64,000 nt of DNA from Sesamum alatum (GCA_034509735.1 JACGWO010000005.1:17163264-17227263), one strand, 5' to 3'. Positions 34,634 to 48,300 are shown, counted from the stretch's first letter. A program made the numbers and translations. Notes: generated by a model not told the origin, from the letters alone.

Positions 34634-36700
34634 TTATTCTTTTCGGATTGTAAGATTCCGTGATTTTAAGGTAAAATCATTACGCAGTTGTAACCCTACA
34701 AGATTGACATGATTTATGATTTCTCCATAGGAGACTAAGAAATATTTTCATACTTTTCTTTAATTTTTTCAGGGACCTTTTCTGCAAAAGATTTTGGTAA
34801 ATCAGAAATAAATTTTCCTTTGCAAAATATCTATTAGCATCACTTCTTTAAAGATTTTTTTATAGGAAAACATCTTTGTAAGAACGAAAATCATGGAGCT
34901 TCCTACATTTTAGATTTTGTAAAAACTTTGTATTTCTTTCTTTGTATATTTGAGGATTTTCAATAAAGTGAATAATAATGGTATTAAAGAAGATACTGCA
35001 GCAGAAATAGGTCTTCCCTCCTCATTATTAATAACATTACCTTATGCGTCTCTTTTAATAATTGAGAGGATTTAGGCTTTAGCATCAGGGTTTATGTTGT
35101 TATCCACCATCCTTTTAATTAGCCATTAAATCCCAAAATAAGATTTTTTTGTTGCATCCTCATCGGTCAAAGGCTAAGGATTCAATATTCAGATAGAATA
35201 TCTAAATTCTATTCATAAATTGAACTACCATTAAAGGACCTGAAATTCTGGATTTCAATTTTTAGATCAGGAGGAGTGGATTTGTAGTAATTCCGATAAG
35301 GTTGTAAATGTTGGACAAGGTAAATTGAATATGGAGTTTGTTCATTATCAAAAATCTTAAGATTTTGTTCAATCGTATTAATAACTTTTTCTTTGCCTAA
35401 ATTCCTTAGTATTTCTTGAATTCCTAAAAGAATGGATTTTTCTGGATTTAATTTGGTATCTAATCAAAAATCTGGAAATGAAGGTTTTCTACAGTAATAT
35501 GGAAGTTGGATCTTGAGAAGTAACATGGAAGAGGATGGTTTCAAATCTCTTTTTCCTGAAACTTCTTCAATTTTGGTTTCAATGCGTACTAATTGTTTTC
35601 CTATAGAATGAAGAGTTAAATTTGAAAAATTATTTTGTTTGATTTGAACAGTACTTACCTCTTTAGTAGTTGATTCGCTAACAGGAAGACACTAAATCAT
35701 TTGACCTTTTATGGAGATTCCAACTTCTTCCAATGGTGGATGCTCACTGGAGATTGTTGATCCATCAATTTTGTCCCTTTTTTGGGAGTTTTTTTGGATT
35801 ACTATCAATTTATCTTCTCCATATGTTTGAAATAAGTATAAAGGGAATATTTTGTTTAGCGTAAGACATGAATTCATACGGTTCAGATCCAATACTTGAC
35901 CGTTGAGATTCTAGAAAACTAGACATGAACCATTTTCTGTTGGATGTATTTTCATCGAAAAGGAAGTACTTTTTAAGGGAATTTTTATCTATTGAGAATT
36001 CTTTAGTAATAGTAAGAATTTGTGAAGGCGCAGAATTTGAAAATTCTATTTGGACAGATTCTTCATAATCTTGGTAAACAGGTTGTGCGAGCTTCTGATC
36101 TATTCTTATTCCTTAGAATTTCGAGATAGTAGGTCTAATAGTTTCAGAGGCTGAATGCCTAGTAGGAGTAACTGGATGAGAGTAAAAGGTTCTGTTGGTT
36201 TTTAGGGAATTTTGTCAATAAAAGTTAACTCCTACGGATCCGTCAGGATACTGGGTTTTTTGATCAATTTCTGAGTTTTCTATGGATTGAGATGGGGGTA
36301 TAGAACCAGGATGTAGTTCCCATGTCTCAGGTAGGGTGACATTTTTCCATTCGATCGTTTTAGGGACCTTAAGGTTGAATTTGGCTCTATTTATTTCCCA
36401 AAAGACTATTTGGCCTAGGGACTTGGTATGTGATATGACTTAGATGTCTAAAGCAGTATTTGTGATTTTATAATGGAGCCTATAAAATACTTCATAAATG
36501 TAAGATGAATACTTCATTTTGTAATTGTAATTTTTGACATTTAATATAAGAACATCAATAATATGGTGATCATTAATGGAGATGGTAAAAATTTGGAAAA
36601 AAATTTGAAATAAATAGGAGCATTGCAGAGGCTAGTTTCAACAAGCCCAAGTAAGGAGTCATGAAATTCAAAATGTCTACAATCTCTTAAACCAAGAAAG
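34634..36700 (-). pseudogene. Probable endogenous pararetrovirus remnant (movement-protein region)
   Basis: On the minus strand the segment 36580-36686 codes for HDSLLGLVETSLCNAP followed by an aromatic-rich stretch, which resembles the conserved core of plant pararetrovirus (Caulimoviridae) movement proteins, needed for cell-to-cell spread. Downstream (to about 36250) more of that domain is readable in shifted frames. Lower coordinates hold further decayed frames (for example 35692-35892, 66 codons) that fit the region following the movement domain but are not individually recognised. Stops and frameshifts are numerous, so the copy is dead. The CACTA element abuts it at 34634, and a TIR element or rearrangement cuts it at about 36700. 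The identity is inferred from pattern memory. Confidence 0.5.
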
Positions 36701-36724
36701 TCACTGGTATCCAATCTTCTTCAT

Positions 36725-37136
36725 AGGCACGCAGCCGCCGACGCTGCGACCTCAGCTCCCTCCCCTTGTGTTGCTGTCGCCCCCTTCCCCTCCCATCACC
36801 CGCTCCCCTCCGCCGCCTCCTCCTCCCACTCCCTTTGTCTGCTCCCGCTACCTCCGCCTCCTCCTCCCCCTCCCACGCCCATATCCACCCCACTACCCAG
36901 CTCTGCCGCCACCAGATCTCCCTCCCCCGGCCGCCTTCTCCTCCCTCTCCCCCTCCCACACCCCGTCACCAACCCATCTTTCTCCCTGGCCACCACCTCC
37001 TCCACCTCCTCTGGTCGTCTCCTGCTTCCCCCTCCCCCTCACCCTCCCGTGCCCAGATCCACCCATCCCCCTCCTTTGGCCGCTTCCTTCTCCCCCTCCG
37101 CGCCCAGATCCAGCCGCTCCCCTCCTCCCTGCAAGC

Positions 37137-37194
<58 letters not shown>

Positions 37195-37531
37195 AGTCTA
37201 TATATAATTTAATTATATATAATATATAATTTTAATTATTATTTATTTAAATTTAAATTGTTTATTCGAATTAGATAAAATCTACGTCGTTGGTTTATTC
37301 GTTAAATTTGGACCGTAGATTGAAATCAAGATCCACAATTTTTAAACAAAGGTATAGATGTAATTTTAAATTTTAAAATAAAAAAATAGGTGTGTGTCAT
37401 TCACGAAGTGCGTCAGGGGGGTATTTGCTCCATCTCTAGAAACACGGAGGGGTTAATTGCTGCTTTATTTTTCATGGGGGTAAATTGCGCATTTTTCTTA
37501 ACACAGGGGGATGAATTGCATTTAACCCGAA
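36725..37531 (+). mobile_element. TIR element K1 (left end incomplete)
   Basis: Its organisation equals 54745-55640: a C/T-rich stretch (36725-37135), a (CT)n-(TA)n microsatellite, AT-rich middle with AAATTTGGACCGTAGATT, then an end made of repeated GGGGGTAAATTGC-type words closing with TGAATTGCATTTAACCC. The left terminal repeat is missing at the junction with the pararetrovirus-like DNA. Frames of up to 153 codons in the C/T-rich part are Pro/Ser/Leu composition artefacts. Confidence 0.65.
37138..37191 (+). repeat. (CT)n(TA)n microsatellite
   Basis: A CT run followed directly by about 33 bases of alternating TA, within TIR element K1. The sister element has (TA)n in the same place (55231-55250). 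Confidence 0.9.
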
Positions 37532-37719
37532 AAATTTAATAATATCTCCAAGCTAAGATTGCATTGCCTCTTTCCAAACAAAATAGCAAGCATTATCATA
37601 AATCAGACTAAATAAGGCAGTTTGTTACACACAAATGTTCAAAAAGAGAAATTGTTTCGCCACTATTTTCAATGATTTCCTCTGTTAATAGTTTTCATAG
37701 CCCATGTTACTTGATCTTA

Positions 37720-37932
37720 GGTTTAATTCAATTTACCTCCCTATGATATTTTAAATAAGTAAATTACCCCATATGAAAAATATAGCAAATTGCTCCATTT
37801 TAATAAAACACGAGGAGGTAAATTGATTCATTTTAAAAAACACAATGAGGTAAATTGTTATTTTATTTTTCATAGGGGGTAATTTACTCATTTGCAATAA
37901 CACAGGGGGGTTGCTTGCAATTTTCCCTAAAT
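37720..37932. mobile_element. MITE with CAATTTACC-type inverted repeats
   Basis: About 210 bp that folds back on itself: the left arm CAATTTACCTCCCTATGATATT pairs with a right arm reading GCAACCCCCCTGTGTTATT on the opposite strand, and both continue into TAAATTACCCC and ATGAAAAATA. It carries no coding sequence. It lies in the intron just before the ENTH/VHS-like exon. Confidence 0.65.
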
Positions 37933-37944
37933 TGTTCATGTCAG

Positions 37945-38799
37945 GAAATAATTAATTTGTGGATCGGGTGTTGAGTCTTGTAGGTTATGAACAAAGTGGT
38001 AAAGGTAATCATGTAGAAGAATCAATAGAGATGTCTTAGCCTGCAGTGATGCGAGATTTGGTAGATGATAGTGGTACAAATGATCTTGCCAGCACTGAAG
38101 ACTCTAAAACAACACAGAGTGAGCCAAAAACATCCAACGCAGCAGCTTCTACCACTCCACTGATTGATGACTTACTCGGTAGAAATTTTGGTGGTGATGA
38201 CGACCTATTTGTAGATGTTTCGTTTCACATTGATGGGACAGTTGTTGATAAGTCCGGAGCCATGAAATCCCATGTGGGGGCTCGTAGAACTGAATCCGAA
38301 CCATTCAACCTTTACCGTTCTAGTTCTAATGTCTTCCAAGAACACCGGAGTCTAAGAAAAGAGATTTCCAACTTGATGGATGGTTTATCTGTAAACAGAG
38401 ACGCTCCATTTATAACGAAAAATAGAAGTCATGTTGAGAACGATAGCGATGTCCTGAACAGTGAATTTGCTTCTCAAGTTGTTGTAGGTAACGCCAATCT
38501 CGTGTTTCCTTTAAGCGCCATGGTGTATAATTTTCCGTTTGGCTTCATGTATAATCCAGGATTTGCTTCTCAGCCGATGAATTATACTACCATGGGGAGT
38601 CTCTTTGCTCAACAGTAGCTCCTCGCTACAATGACTACCTTCCAACAACTAAGGAATCTATAATACCTCTGCCAATTCCAAAGGAGGAAATTCTTTGCCC
38701 CTTCCAAATATTTTTAATCCCGGCATAGCTTCCCAACCTCCTAGTTCAATGATGAATGGCTCCAAACTAGGGGGGACTAAAGCATTTGATTTTATCTCG
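37945..38799 (+). pseudogene. ENTH/VHS (MTV1/tepsin-like) gene remnant, penultimate exon
   Basis: The exon begins after acceptor TGTCAG. It codes for FVDRVLSLVGYEQSGKGN, then LIDDLLGRNFGGDDDLFVD, LMDGLSVN and, after a shift, NIFNPGIASQPPSSMMNGS and TKAFDFIS. This acidic, Ser/Asn-rich pattern resembles the C-terminal part of plant ENTH/VHS trafficking proteins (AP-4 accessory, trans-Golgi to vacuole sorting); the ENTH domain itself is not in the window. Breaks: TAA at 37953, TAG near 38037, TAG at 38616 in place of Gln, and a frameshift near 38660. The donor reads ATAAGT instead of GTAAGT. The matching last exon is at 54486-54524. Family assignment is from memory and moderate; exon structure and breaks are seen directly. 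Confidence 0.5.
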
Positions 38800-38828
38800 A
38801 TAAGTCTGTGTTGTAACACTATTTTTCA

Positions 38829-39090
38829 TCGGGAAAAATGCAAGCAATGCCCATATGATATTGCAAATGAGCATATTATCCCCCAATGATAAAACAAATA
38901 GCAATTCACCTCCCCGTCTTCTTTAAGATGAAGCAATTTACCTCCCTGTATTTTTTAAAATGAAGCAACTTACCTCCTTAGGTAGGGAGGTAAATTGCTT
39001 CATTTAATAAAATATAAGGAGATAAATTGCTTTTTTTCATATGGGATAATTTTCTCATTTGCAATATCACAGGGGGTGAATTGCATTAAA
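38829..39090. mobile_element. MITE with CAATTTACC-type inverted repeats
   Basis: About 260 bp fold-back element. The left arm has GATATTGCAAATGAGCATAT and the right arm, inverted, GATATTGCAAATGAGAAAAT, with repeated AATTTACCTCC words between. It is the same general family as 37720-37932 and lies just after the exon end, in the last intron. Confidence 0.65.
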
Positions 39091-39520
39091 CTCGTATTTC
39101 ATCAGAGCACATCGACTATTTACATTCCATTAGGGCTCATCAATACTGTGCGAACCACTCAACTTTAGTTAATCTTAGGGATAATTATACTCCGCTCCCT
39201 TGAGGTTCGGTGTAATTGCACGTAGATCCCCTGTGGTTTGAAAAATTACATCTAATACCCCTGAGATTTGCTTTTGTCTAACAAATAGGTCCCTTTGTTA
39301 GTTAAAATTCACCGAATTTGTTGATATTAAAAAAAAACTGAATAAAAATCGATATTTCCCCTCGATTGGCTTATTACTGACTTGTTGTAGGTCAAACAAT
39401 TTTTTTTGGCTAAACTACCCTTATAATGGTGAAGATATACCTCCTCACATGCATTAACATGGGAAGATGTATAAAGGTCATTTGACCATAAAAAGATTTG
39501 TTTGACCTACATTAAGTCAA

Positions 39521-39729
39521 TGTGAAATTGTATGAAAGGGTTGTGTATTCCTTGTTTTGTACATTGAGATATATATAGTTCTACAAGAAGCTAAATCTAG
39601 TAAACATCCTACGAAATAAACTCTAATTTATAGCAGCTGCTACATAAGGTATTCTAGGAAACAAATAACACTAATTAGGCCTATCAAATCATACTAACTC
39701 AGTCCAATTATCCTCCGAATCTTGCAACA
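39521..39729 (-). repeat. 3' LTR of element G (209 bp)
   Basis: The minus strand runs TGTTGCAAGATTCGG to CAATTTCACA. It is preceded in sense by the polypurine-rich TTGAGGGGGAG. It matches 54036-54134 over the part that remains there. Confidence 0.85.
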
Positions 39730-40088
39730 CTCCCCCTCAAGCTGGCTTGAAGATGTGCTCCATAGCTAGCTTGCTAATGAGAAGTTCAAATTGTCCCCTG
39801 TGAAGTCCTTTGGTAAGTATGTCTACTATCTAATTTGTAGTTGGTACATAGGAAAGACAAATAACCCACTTTCAATCTTTTCTTTGATGAAATTATTGTC
39901 AACCTTAATGTGTTTTGTTCTGTCATGTAAGATCGGGTTCTGAGCAACTGAGAAAGCTGCCTTGCTGTCACAATATACTTTGATAGGATGAAACAACGGG
40001 ATCTTCAAGTCTTCAAACAATCTTTTCAACCAAATTGCCTCGCAAATCCCATGAGCAACAAATCAAAACTCAGCTTCAGCTTACTTCG
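39730..40088 (-). pseudogene. RNase H remnant of element G
   Basis: The minus strand codes for KRLFEDLKIPLFHPIKVYCD then AFSVAQNPILHDRTKHIKVD, the usual copia RNase H signature with the active-site Asp in YCDSKAA. The last codons towards the LTR are frameshifted. The domain is interrupted upstream by solo LTR I. Confidence 0.8.
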
Positions 40089-42132
40089 TGTAACACTAGC
40101 GGACCGGCCCGGGAGAGAGCGTGTGCGAAAGACCGAGACATCTAAGACAAAGCGAAAACGTAAACATGCATAATTCAAACAGAACTTAAAACTAATCAAG
40201 GGGTGTTCCTTTGATTCTCCTGGGCGTTTGGTGTATCTCATGAATAAAATAAAGCATGCAAGATTCATGGAGGCCATAGGATGGAACAAAGAAGATGAAT
40301 CGTAACAAGTGTACTCACCCTTGTAGCTTTCTTCGTTCGGCTACACGCGTTGTTCCCGGATTTGCCACCTAGATCCTAATGTAGAGATCCTCCAAAATAT
40401 TCCACGCAATTCACTAGAATCTTGATACCCTCGTGCTAGTAAGATATAAAAAAACAAAGAGAGAACAATTGACCCAACGCTATCGTTTAACGTGATTGAT
40501 TGTTCGTACGTTTCCTTGTATCAAAGACAAGAAAACAAAGAATCTTTTGGAGGTGGAGAAAAGAGGAGAGATGGCCCAGAGGGAGAGAGGCGAGAGTGAG
40601 TGAGATGAGTTTGTGAGTTGTGCGTGTTGTGTGTGTTTTGAGTATATTTATAGAGTAGTATTCCTACTCCTGCCCAAACTCATCAAAAGAGATACACTTT
40701 GATGACTATTAGGACTTTGACCTATTCAAATCCTAGTCACCAAAGCATTTGATTAAGTCAAACTTAATCCTAGCCTTCATCTCATCTAGCCCCTAGATCG
40801 AATCTCATCCATCCATCTTGATGGGCTTTATGGAATGGACTTTTAAATCTAATTTAAATAGTCCAAAAGTACTAATGGGCTTCAAGTATGAATCTAATAA
40901 AATACTTAAGCCCACTAAATATTTCCACCTCTTTAATTTAATTAATAGAGAAAAGCCCATCCTCTATCTCATAAATCTAATTTATGAATCAAGACTAATT
41001 GATTCAATTAATTCTCAAAGGCTCGACACTCCAAAAGAGAGCTAATTTAATCTAATTAAATTTTCTTATCTCCTAGGATTAATTCTAAATCAATTCCTTC
41101 ACTTCCAGTGAATTGTGTGTGACTCTCTAGGTTCTCCTTCAGTTAGACTTGGCCGAATTTCCCAATCATCCCATGATCGAGATTCGCCCGTCACCATAGG
41201 TGGCCGTCTAGCAACGGTCCATGACACTAAAGACTAGGTGAAATCATGGCGTGAACATTTAGGCTCATGAATACATACGAGTATGGTCCTTCTATCTACT
41301 ATCTCACAGCTACAGTCTAGGGTATGGAATTTGGACGTCAGTCCCCATCCTTGACTTAATCCTTTACTCATTCACCTACTGAAACGTCACTTGAATTCCA
41401 TTCCACTGTTCAGTCACTGTGGCTAAAGATTTTATAGGGAATGAGTCTCAGAGTGTAAGTGAGACACTACTGTCAAACATTGATAGGAGACAGATTCTTT
41501 CTTGGGCTCACCCTCCACATTACACATTCTGACTGCACTATATAGAGCCTATAGCAACCAAGCCTTTCGACCCGGAAGCCTTTCGCCAAACCTAAGATCC
41601 AGGCATGGTGTGTATGTGACTAACGTAGTCCCCCAAGTCCGAGGACTAATCTCGTACTATCAGATCTGGGAATACAAGTCATACCGACCAACCTACTCCA
41701 GGCTTTCCATATGACGATTCTCGTGAGTCACCTCAGTCAGCTGGCACCGAGCCAACTGACCCAATAATATTGCATGGACAACCCTCGCCACTTGTCGATG
41801 AAACACGACTACAATCCTTAGTGAAAGTCTCATTTGGACCCTCGATACCCTATCTCGAGGTCCTTGACTTAGAGGGTTTCAGATCGATCCACAGAAGCTG
41901 GATTCATGACTACCAACCTATGCGCAGTCCAGCCCCTTGGATTAACGTGTCCAGCCTGTGGGCTTTGCTTGTGCATTTGAACAGTAACATATATAAGTTA
42001 ACAAAATCAAAGTATGATATGCCATAAACTGAACATCACTTTTATTCTGAACACTATTTATTTATACCGCAATTATCATAAACAGGTTACATAGGCCCAC
42101 TCCGATAGGCTTCATGGTCCCCTATTCTAACA
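40089..42132 (-). repeat. Solo copia LTR I
   Basis: About 2.04 kb, minus strand TGTTAGAATAGGGGACCATG (42132) to GCTAGTGTTACA (40089). No primer site or internal sequence adjoins it. Flanks CTTCG and TTTCG are the 5-bp duplication with one change. It interrupts the RNase H/RT region of G and carries the CCATGG-type box in a mutated form (41190-41240). It was left by LTR-LTR recombination. Confidence 0.85.
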
Positions 42133-43205
42133 TTTCGAACCACAACATTCTGCATTTTACTTAGCCATGTAATGAGATTTCCTCAAACAAATGTGCAGTA
42201 GCCTGAACTAGAGTGTCTCTTAGTAGTATAACCGGCTCAATCTGCATTAGTGTAGAATTTTTTTTGCAGATTGTTATTCTTTCGAAACATAAGACCCTTC
42301 CCAAGAGTTCCTTTCAAGTATCTTAGTATTCTATAAGCTGCATCAAATGTTCTCGTCTAGGTGAGTGCATATATTGACTAACCATACTCACAGTGAAAGT
42401 TATGTCAGGAAGGGTATGTGGCAGATAGATTAACTTTCCTACAAGCCTTTGTAATTTCTCCTTGTCAATCACATCTTCAGCTTTAGCTGGATCAAGTTTC
42501 ATATGGCTTCAAGCGAAGTATCTGCAGTTTTACATCCTAGAAGACCTATTTCATTTAGAAGATCAAGTATATATTTTCTTTGGTTTACAAAGATACCCTT
42601 CTTTGATCTAGCAAACTCGTTACCAAGAAAATATGTTAATAATCCAAGATCATTAATCTCGAAATCGCATGCCAACTTCTTCTTTAAGTCTACTAGTTCT
42701 TTAGGATCATCACCTGTCAAGATTATATCATCCACATAGATAATTAAGATAGAGATCTTGCCTATTTTTGAATGCTTATAAAACATTGTGCAATCAGCTT
42801 GGCTTTAATGATAATCGTAATTGTTCACTGCTTTTTCTAAACCGTTCAAACCAAGCTCTCGGTGACTATTTAAGGCCATAGCGTGATTTTTTAAGTCTAC
42901 TGACTTTACCTTGTCCCATCATCATTTCAAATCCTGGAGGTAAGCTCATAAACACCTCTTCTTCTAAATCCCCATTTAGGAATGCATTCTTGACATCTAA
43001 TTGTTGTAATGGCCAGTCATAATTAGTAGCTAAAGACAACAATACTTGGATGGAATTGATTTTTTCAACAGGGGCGAAAGTTTCCTAATAATCAATCCCA
43101 TATGTCTGAGTAAAACCTTTGGTAACTAATCTTGCCTTGTATCTCTCAATACGCCCATCTACCTTGCACTTCACTGTAAACACCCATTTACACCTGACAA
43201 ATTTT
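42133..43205 (-). pseudogene. Reverse transcriptase remnant of element G
   Basis: The minus-strand frame 42499-42786 has ILIIYVDDIILTGDDPKELV with the catalytic YVDD and YFLGNEFARSKKGIFVNQRK. Upstream (to 43200) there are codons for the TFAPVEK and [17 protein letters not shown] motifs in shifted frames. Nearer the LTR lies the RT/RNase H connection. Copia element F cuts it at 43205. It is clearly a different copia lineage from A-F, more divergent and with short LTRs. Confidence 0.82.
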
Positions 43206-45398
43206 TGTAAAGGAAAGCGGATCAGCCCGAGAACGCGGCGGAAGCGCGGTGGAGATAAAAACGTGAAAAATAATAGAATTTAAATCGCATTCAAGGGGTG
43301 TACCATTGAACGTTCCCGGGCTATCAGTGTATAAATGCAGAATATAAACATATAAAATAAACAAGCGTTCGTGGCTATAGAATAAAGAAGAAACCGAGAG
43401 CATAAATGTAAATCGGAATACATTTTTTTGGTTTTGTATTTCGATCGGCTACATGCGTTGATTCCTCCCGACGTTCATCCACGCGAGGTCCCAACATAGA
43501 GACCCTCTAAAGTCATCCACACCACATCGGGAGAGATCTTCTTTTTCTTGCTAGAGAAAAATGGATCTAAAGGATGAAATTGAAGAAGGGATTAGACTAT
43601 CAAATTAGTGTTCCTTCTTCATTTTACTTTGTTCTTCAATTGGTCCTAGATCAATGAAGTAACAAAGAGGATCTAGAGAGTAGAGAGAGAGGGGCCGCAA
43701 ATGGCTTGAGAGAGTGTTCTTCTTTTTCCTAGAAAAAGATGAATAATAAACTCTTTTGTTTTATGATAGTATATACAGAAATATATATATACTCTATTAA
43801 TGTGATTATTGGAATGTGTCTAGGTTTATCCAAGGATGTCAAGATACATTTCAATCAATCCCCATTAAACATCAATCAAGCCTACCATTTCATAAGGAGT
43901 GATTTAATCATACCAAGTGAAAGAGGCTTGATTGAAATTGATTTGTCTCTTTCCAAAAGAGACAAGTCAACTTGTCATCAAAGGCCTTCATGGCCGATTT
44001 AGTGCTTCCAAAAAAAGTAATTTTCGGCCATCCCCTTTTAGAAGAAGTCCAACTTCTTCTAATTCCAAAAGTGGAATTAACACCTCTCTTGGGCCATGAT
44101 TTAATGGACCGAATTTTATTATAATCCAATTACAATAAGCCCAAGAATTAAATTCTATTTAATTCCTGGTCCAATTAAATAATTCCCATTGATCTTTTAA
44201 TCTCATTAAAAGATCTAAAACGTCGATTCTCTACTTAATCGATAAATCCCATTTACTGATAAAATGAGGGCCCAATACAATACCGGCCCGTCCATCCAAT
44301 TGACAATCACATAAGTAACCCAATTACTTATCATCCTTTGAAATTGACTCCAAGTCAATTCCTTCACCTTCTCAGTGATTTGTGTATGACCCTTTAAGTT
44401 CACCCTCAGCTAGACTTAGGCTCGTGTCCAACAGGAGCCCATCAACATGGGTGGCCGTCTAGCAACGGTCCATGACACCAGAGACTAGGTGAATGTTGGT
44501 GTGAACATTTAGGTGCCGATTCCGTATGGGTACGGTCCTACTGTCGACCGTCTTCCGGCCTTAGTCTAGGGTATGGAACTGGGCATCGGTTCCCATCCTT
44601 GACTAGGCGTTTATGCTTAATACTCGAGATGCGTTTACTCTATCGATCGACGTAGGAAACCCTTTCCTACTCAATCAATTGCTATCGCCATAGACTTTCA
44701 GAGTCTAAACCATCTTAGAGCGCATAGGAGACATCATCGTCATATACTGACAGGGACAGATCCTATCTTGGAATCCATCGTCCTCGCTACATACTCCAAC
44801 TGCACTGGAAAAGGCTTATAATGACAATCTTACAGAATGATCACCTCTCGCCAGATCCAAGATACAGTCTTCATATGCATGTGTTTGCCATGATTCCTCA
44901 AGTCCAAGGACTAATCCCGTGCTATTGGAACCGGGAATTCCAGTCATTCCGACCAAACCTCCAAGACTTTCATATGACGATTCCTGCGAGTTAGTTCAGT
45001 CAGTCGACCACCTTGTCAACTAACCCACTAAAATTGCATAGACGACCTTCATCTGTCGCGGATGAAATTCGGCACTCACCCAGTGAATGCAATACTTAGT
45101 GCAAGTCTCAATAGAACACTCGATCGAGGTCCTCAACTTGGAATATTTCAGACCAACCCTCAGAAGTTGGTTTCATAGCTGTCATCCAATGCCCAGCCCA
45201 ACTACATGGGTTATCCAATTGGTCTGCGGGCATTTTTTGTGACGTTGAAACACCATTCAATGTTAGTAGCAAGCACAACAAACACAGTGCCAGTGATAAA
45301 TAACTTACTCTATTCATCAGGATAATATTGTAATAAAGATTGACGAATAGTTCTCAAAATCACCAATCCAATTGGCTTTTTGGTCACCTATTCCAACA
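43206..45398 (-). repeat. 3' LTR of copia element F
   Basis: Minus-strand TGTTGGAATAGGTGACC (45398) to CTTTCCTTTACA (about 43206), nearly 2.2 kb, family of element B. The left flank is G's RT, not a primer site, so it is the 3' LTR. The CCATGG box is at 44440-44492 (one half changed). Confidence 0.85.
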
Positions 45399-48300
45399 AT
45401 CTCCCACTTAACCTCAAAGCCAATTACCCATATCACTCAGAACCCTCTGAAAATGAGTAATCTACGATACTGGCTCAGTCTCGCGGGTCTACTCTATTTT
45501 TTTACCGAGGTAATACAATCCAACCATATCTCGCCTCTTCCTACCATCGCTACCTGCAGATGGTGGCTGTCTAAGAATTTTTCATGGAACTTGTGATGGG
45601 ATCTTGGGCCCAAAAGGCTTTAGCCATAGCCTAGTTGTCAACCTCCAAGGCAACTACTGGCTCGGCCGTGCTAGGCACTACATCCATCCAATGGGTGCAA
45701 TTTTTATCTGAACCACTTTTCAAAAACGACTTCCAAAGTCGTCATATTCCGACTTTCATGGTGAAACGTCATGGTATCCTGCTTGGAACCTTTCCAAGCT
45801 ACCACATTCACCATTAAATCCGAACATACATAGGTTTTGAGACTAAATATTGTTCACATGATTCTAGAAGCTAGTATCACTATAGCCTTCCAGAATCAAC
45901 TCTCCATAAACCGTGCATCGAGAACACTTATCTAATGCTTATTCAGGTCTTAAAAACTGCTCTCAACTATTGTCTATTGCCTCATCGGTACACACCCGAT
46001 ATCCATTATTATGTACAATGCATAAACAACACGGGCCCTTATGCACCGAAAAACATACCCATGTTGCGTACGGCAAAAACGTAGGGGATGTTAAACATCT
46101 AAGCTTCCCCATTAGTCAATCGTGACTAAGTCTTAGACAACTTGGCCCTATGAATAGGAATCCGATTCCTTTCATGGATAATTGCGTGAACAATACTCAT
46201 GTTTCTACTATTTCCTAACATCTTAATTTCATTCAAAATGAATAAGATATTACACACTTAACACTCGAAACACAAGCACACTCCCACTGACCCTAATGCT
46301 CGTTATTGACCGATTCATACATCGTATGGGTTCGTCAAAATGAATATTCCAATTACATGAAATCTCAAACCCAATTTGAATTTCAAGACAAATCCCCCGG
46401 CTCCAAGCCATTGATCCACCCGATGTCCAACATCGCTTCTTCATATGTCCTCTGGATCAGGCTCTAATTGACCGGTCGGACCCAGAAACCTGTACCCATC
46501 AAGTATCTAAGGTATTCTGGTCGTCCCTAGGAGGACTGGAATATAGTCAGTGGGAAATAACCTGATGTTTACATTATTTTGCACTAGACCTGCACAAACT
46601 AGATACCGAGTCTAGTCTGTCTTCCTACTAGTCCCTTGACGTATGCAGGATCATCCCACATACTTATGAACTTTGTAGGATACAGGCTTTCCAAAACATA
46701 TCCAATATGGTAACTAGATCGTGACTTTAAGAAAGTGCATGTTTCTCAATCTGGCAACTTTCAAGTCCATGTCTAGATGGGCTAAGGTAACTTCAGTGAA
46801 ATACCGAGTGAACCAAGTCCAACAGGGTTCGTTTGCTCCCTTATCAGAGAGCATTAAACCATGGCCACTTCAAGAAGAATTTCACTGATTGAGAATTTCA
46901 TTCTCATTCGGATATTCGAGAACTCCCACTAAAAACACGTCCTCTCGATCTAATCAAAAGGTAACCAATTTGATTCACCACTCCAAGTCTAATACCCCAA
47001 ACTTACCAAAGGTTCTTAGACTTGTGAATCCTCTTTTAGTCTTGTGTATTCAGTAACCTTACAGATATCCTTTTTGGATCCAATCCAATAGGCTATTGCC
47101 ACCCCACTAAATACACACCCTCTCGATCTAATCAAAAGATGACCAGTTTGGTTCACCACTCCAAGTCTAATTCCCTGAACCTTCCAAAGGTTCTTAGACT
47201 TATGAACCCTCTTCTGGTCCTATGTATTCAGTAATCCATAGAAGACTTTTTGGATCCATCCAACAGACTATCGGCAAGCCCACTATGTCTAACAAAATGG
47301 CTCTTTAGTCTTTTCCTCCTCATAGAAGATTTGCCAGCTAGCAAATCCAAATCATCTATTGCTAGACTCTTTGGATCTTCCAACTTCCTCATCCTTAATT
47401 AAAGGAAACTAACCTAGCCATGGATGCCAAATCCGTAAGTTCATCTTGATTTTATCCATTTTAGTCATTTGTTTTGAGTACTCATAGTCTAGTTATGGGA
47501 CAGTGTCAAGTGTTTATGTACCAAACCTAGCAAACAAGAATCGTCATTCTTTGTTAAATAAAAGCAATTCTATTGATCAAATTATGTTATCCAAAATTGT
47601 CCAACAATAAATGGAACACATTTGATCATGCTAGGTTGCATAATCCTCACAGACACAATCCTGACATGATCACTGCTAAGCCTAACTAGTCCCTAGTCTT
47701 TGCAGCAACAACTTTGCCATTGCTAGACCTTAGGATTATTTGTCTTAGTTTTATGTTTCTCATCATCACTTGCAAACCATTCACAGGTTACGAATGACTG
47801 GTATCCAATACCAAAGAACAGAACAGTGATCATGTTGATACTCAATTCAAATGTCACCTTCATTGGAGAGGAGCTTTAGAAAACTCCCCCTTCCAATGTC
47901 CCTTTTCTCGCAATTAATGCAAACATCGTTTGGAACCTCTGACTGCCCAACTCTTTTCCTCTTTCCTTTACCCCCGCCCAGCAGCGTAATAGGAGCACTC
48001 AAAGTGCTGGCAGCGGCTGATGTTGTTTGAGCCTTCTTCCTCTTCCTGTGTCCGGCACCCTTGCCTTCGCTTCAGAGGTCGAAGCCTCCTCGCTAGTACC
48101 ATTGCCGCAGATTTTTCAATCGTTGCCTCGAACTAAACCAACATTTTATCAACTCATGAAGGTCTTTCTCAAGGCCATTCATGTTGTAGTTAACTATAAA
48201 TGGGTCGAGTGAGGGGAGAAGAGACCGAAGGATCAAGTCGATGTACATCTCTCTTTCGAGATCAACTTGGAGGTCTTTGAGCTTTTCCATAAGGGATAGC

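Noticed and set aside
36687..37229. Pro/Ser/Leu-rich frames of about 150 codons
   Set aside because: C/T-rich low-complexity core of TIR element K1, open in several frames on both strands.
38800..38805. Possible U12-type (AT-AC) intron donor ATAAGT
   Set aside because: Does not match the U12 donor ATATCC and the acceptor ends in AG; a mutated GTAAGT is simpler.
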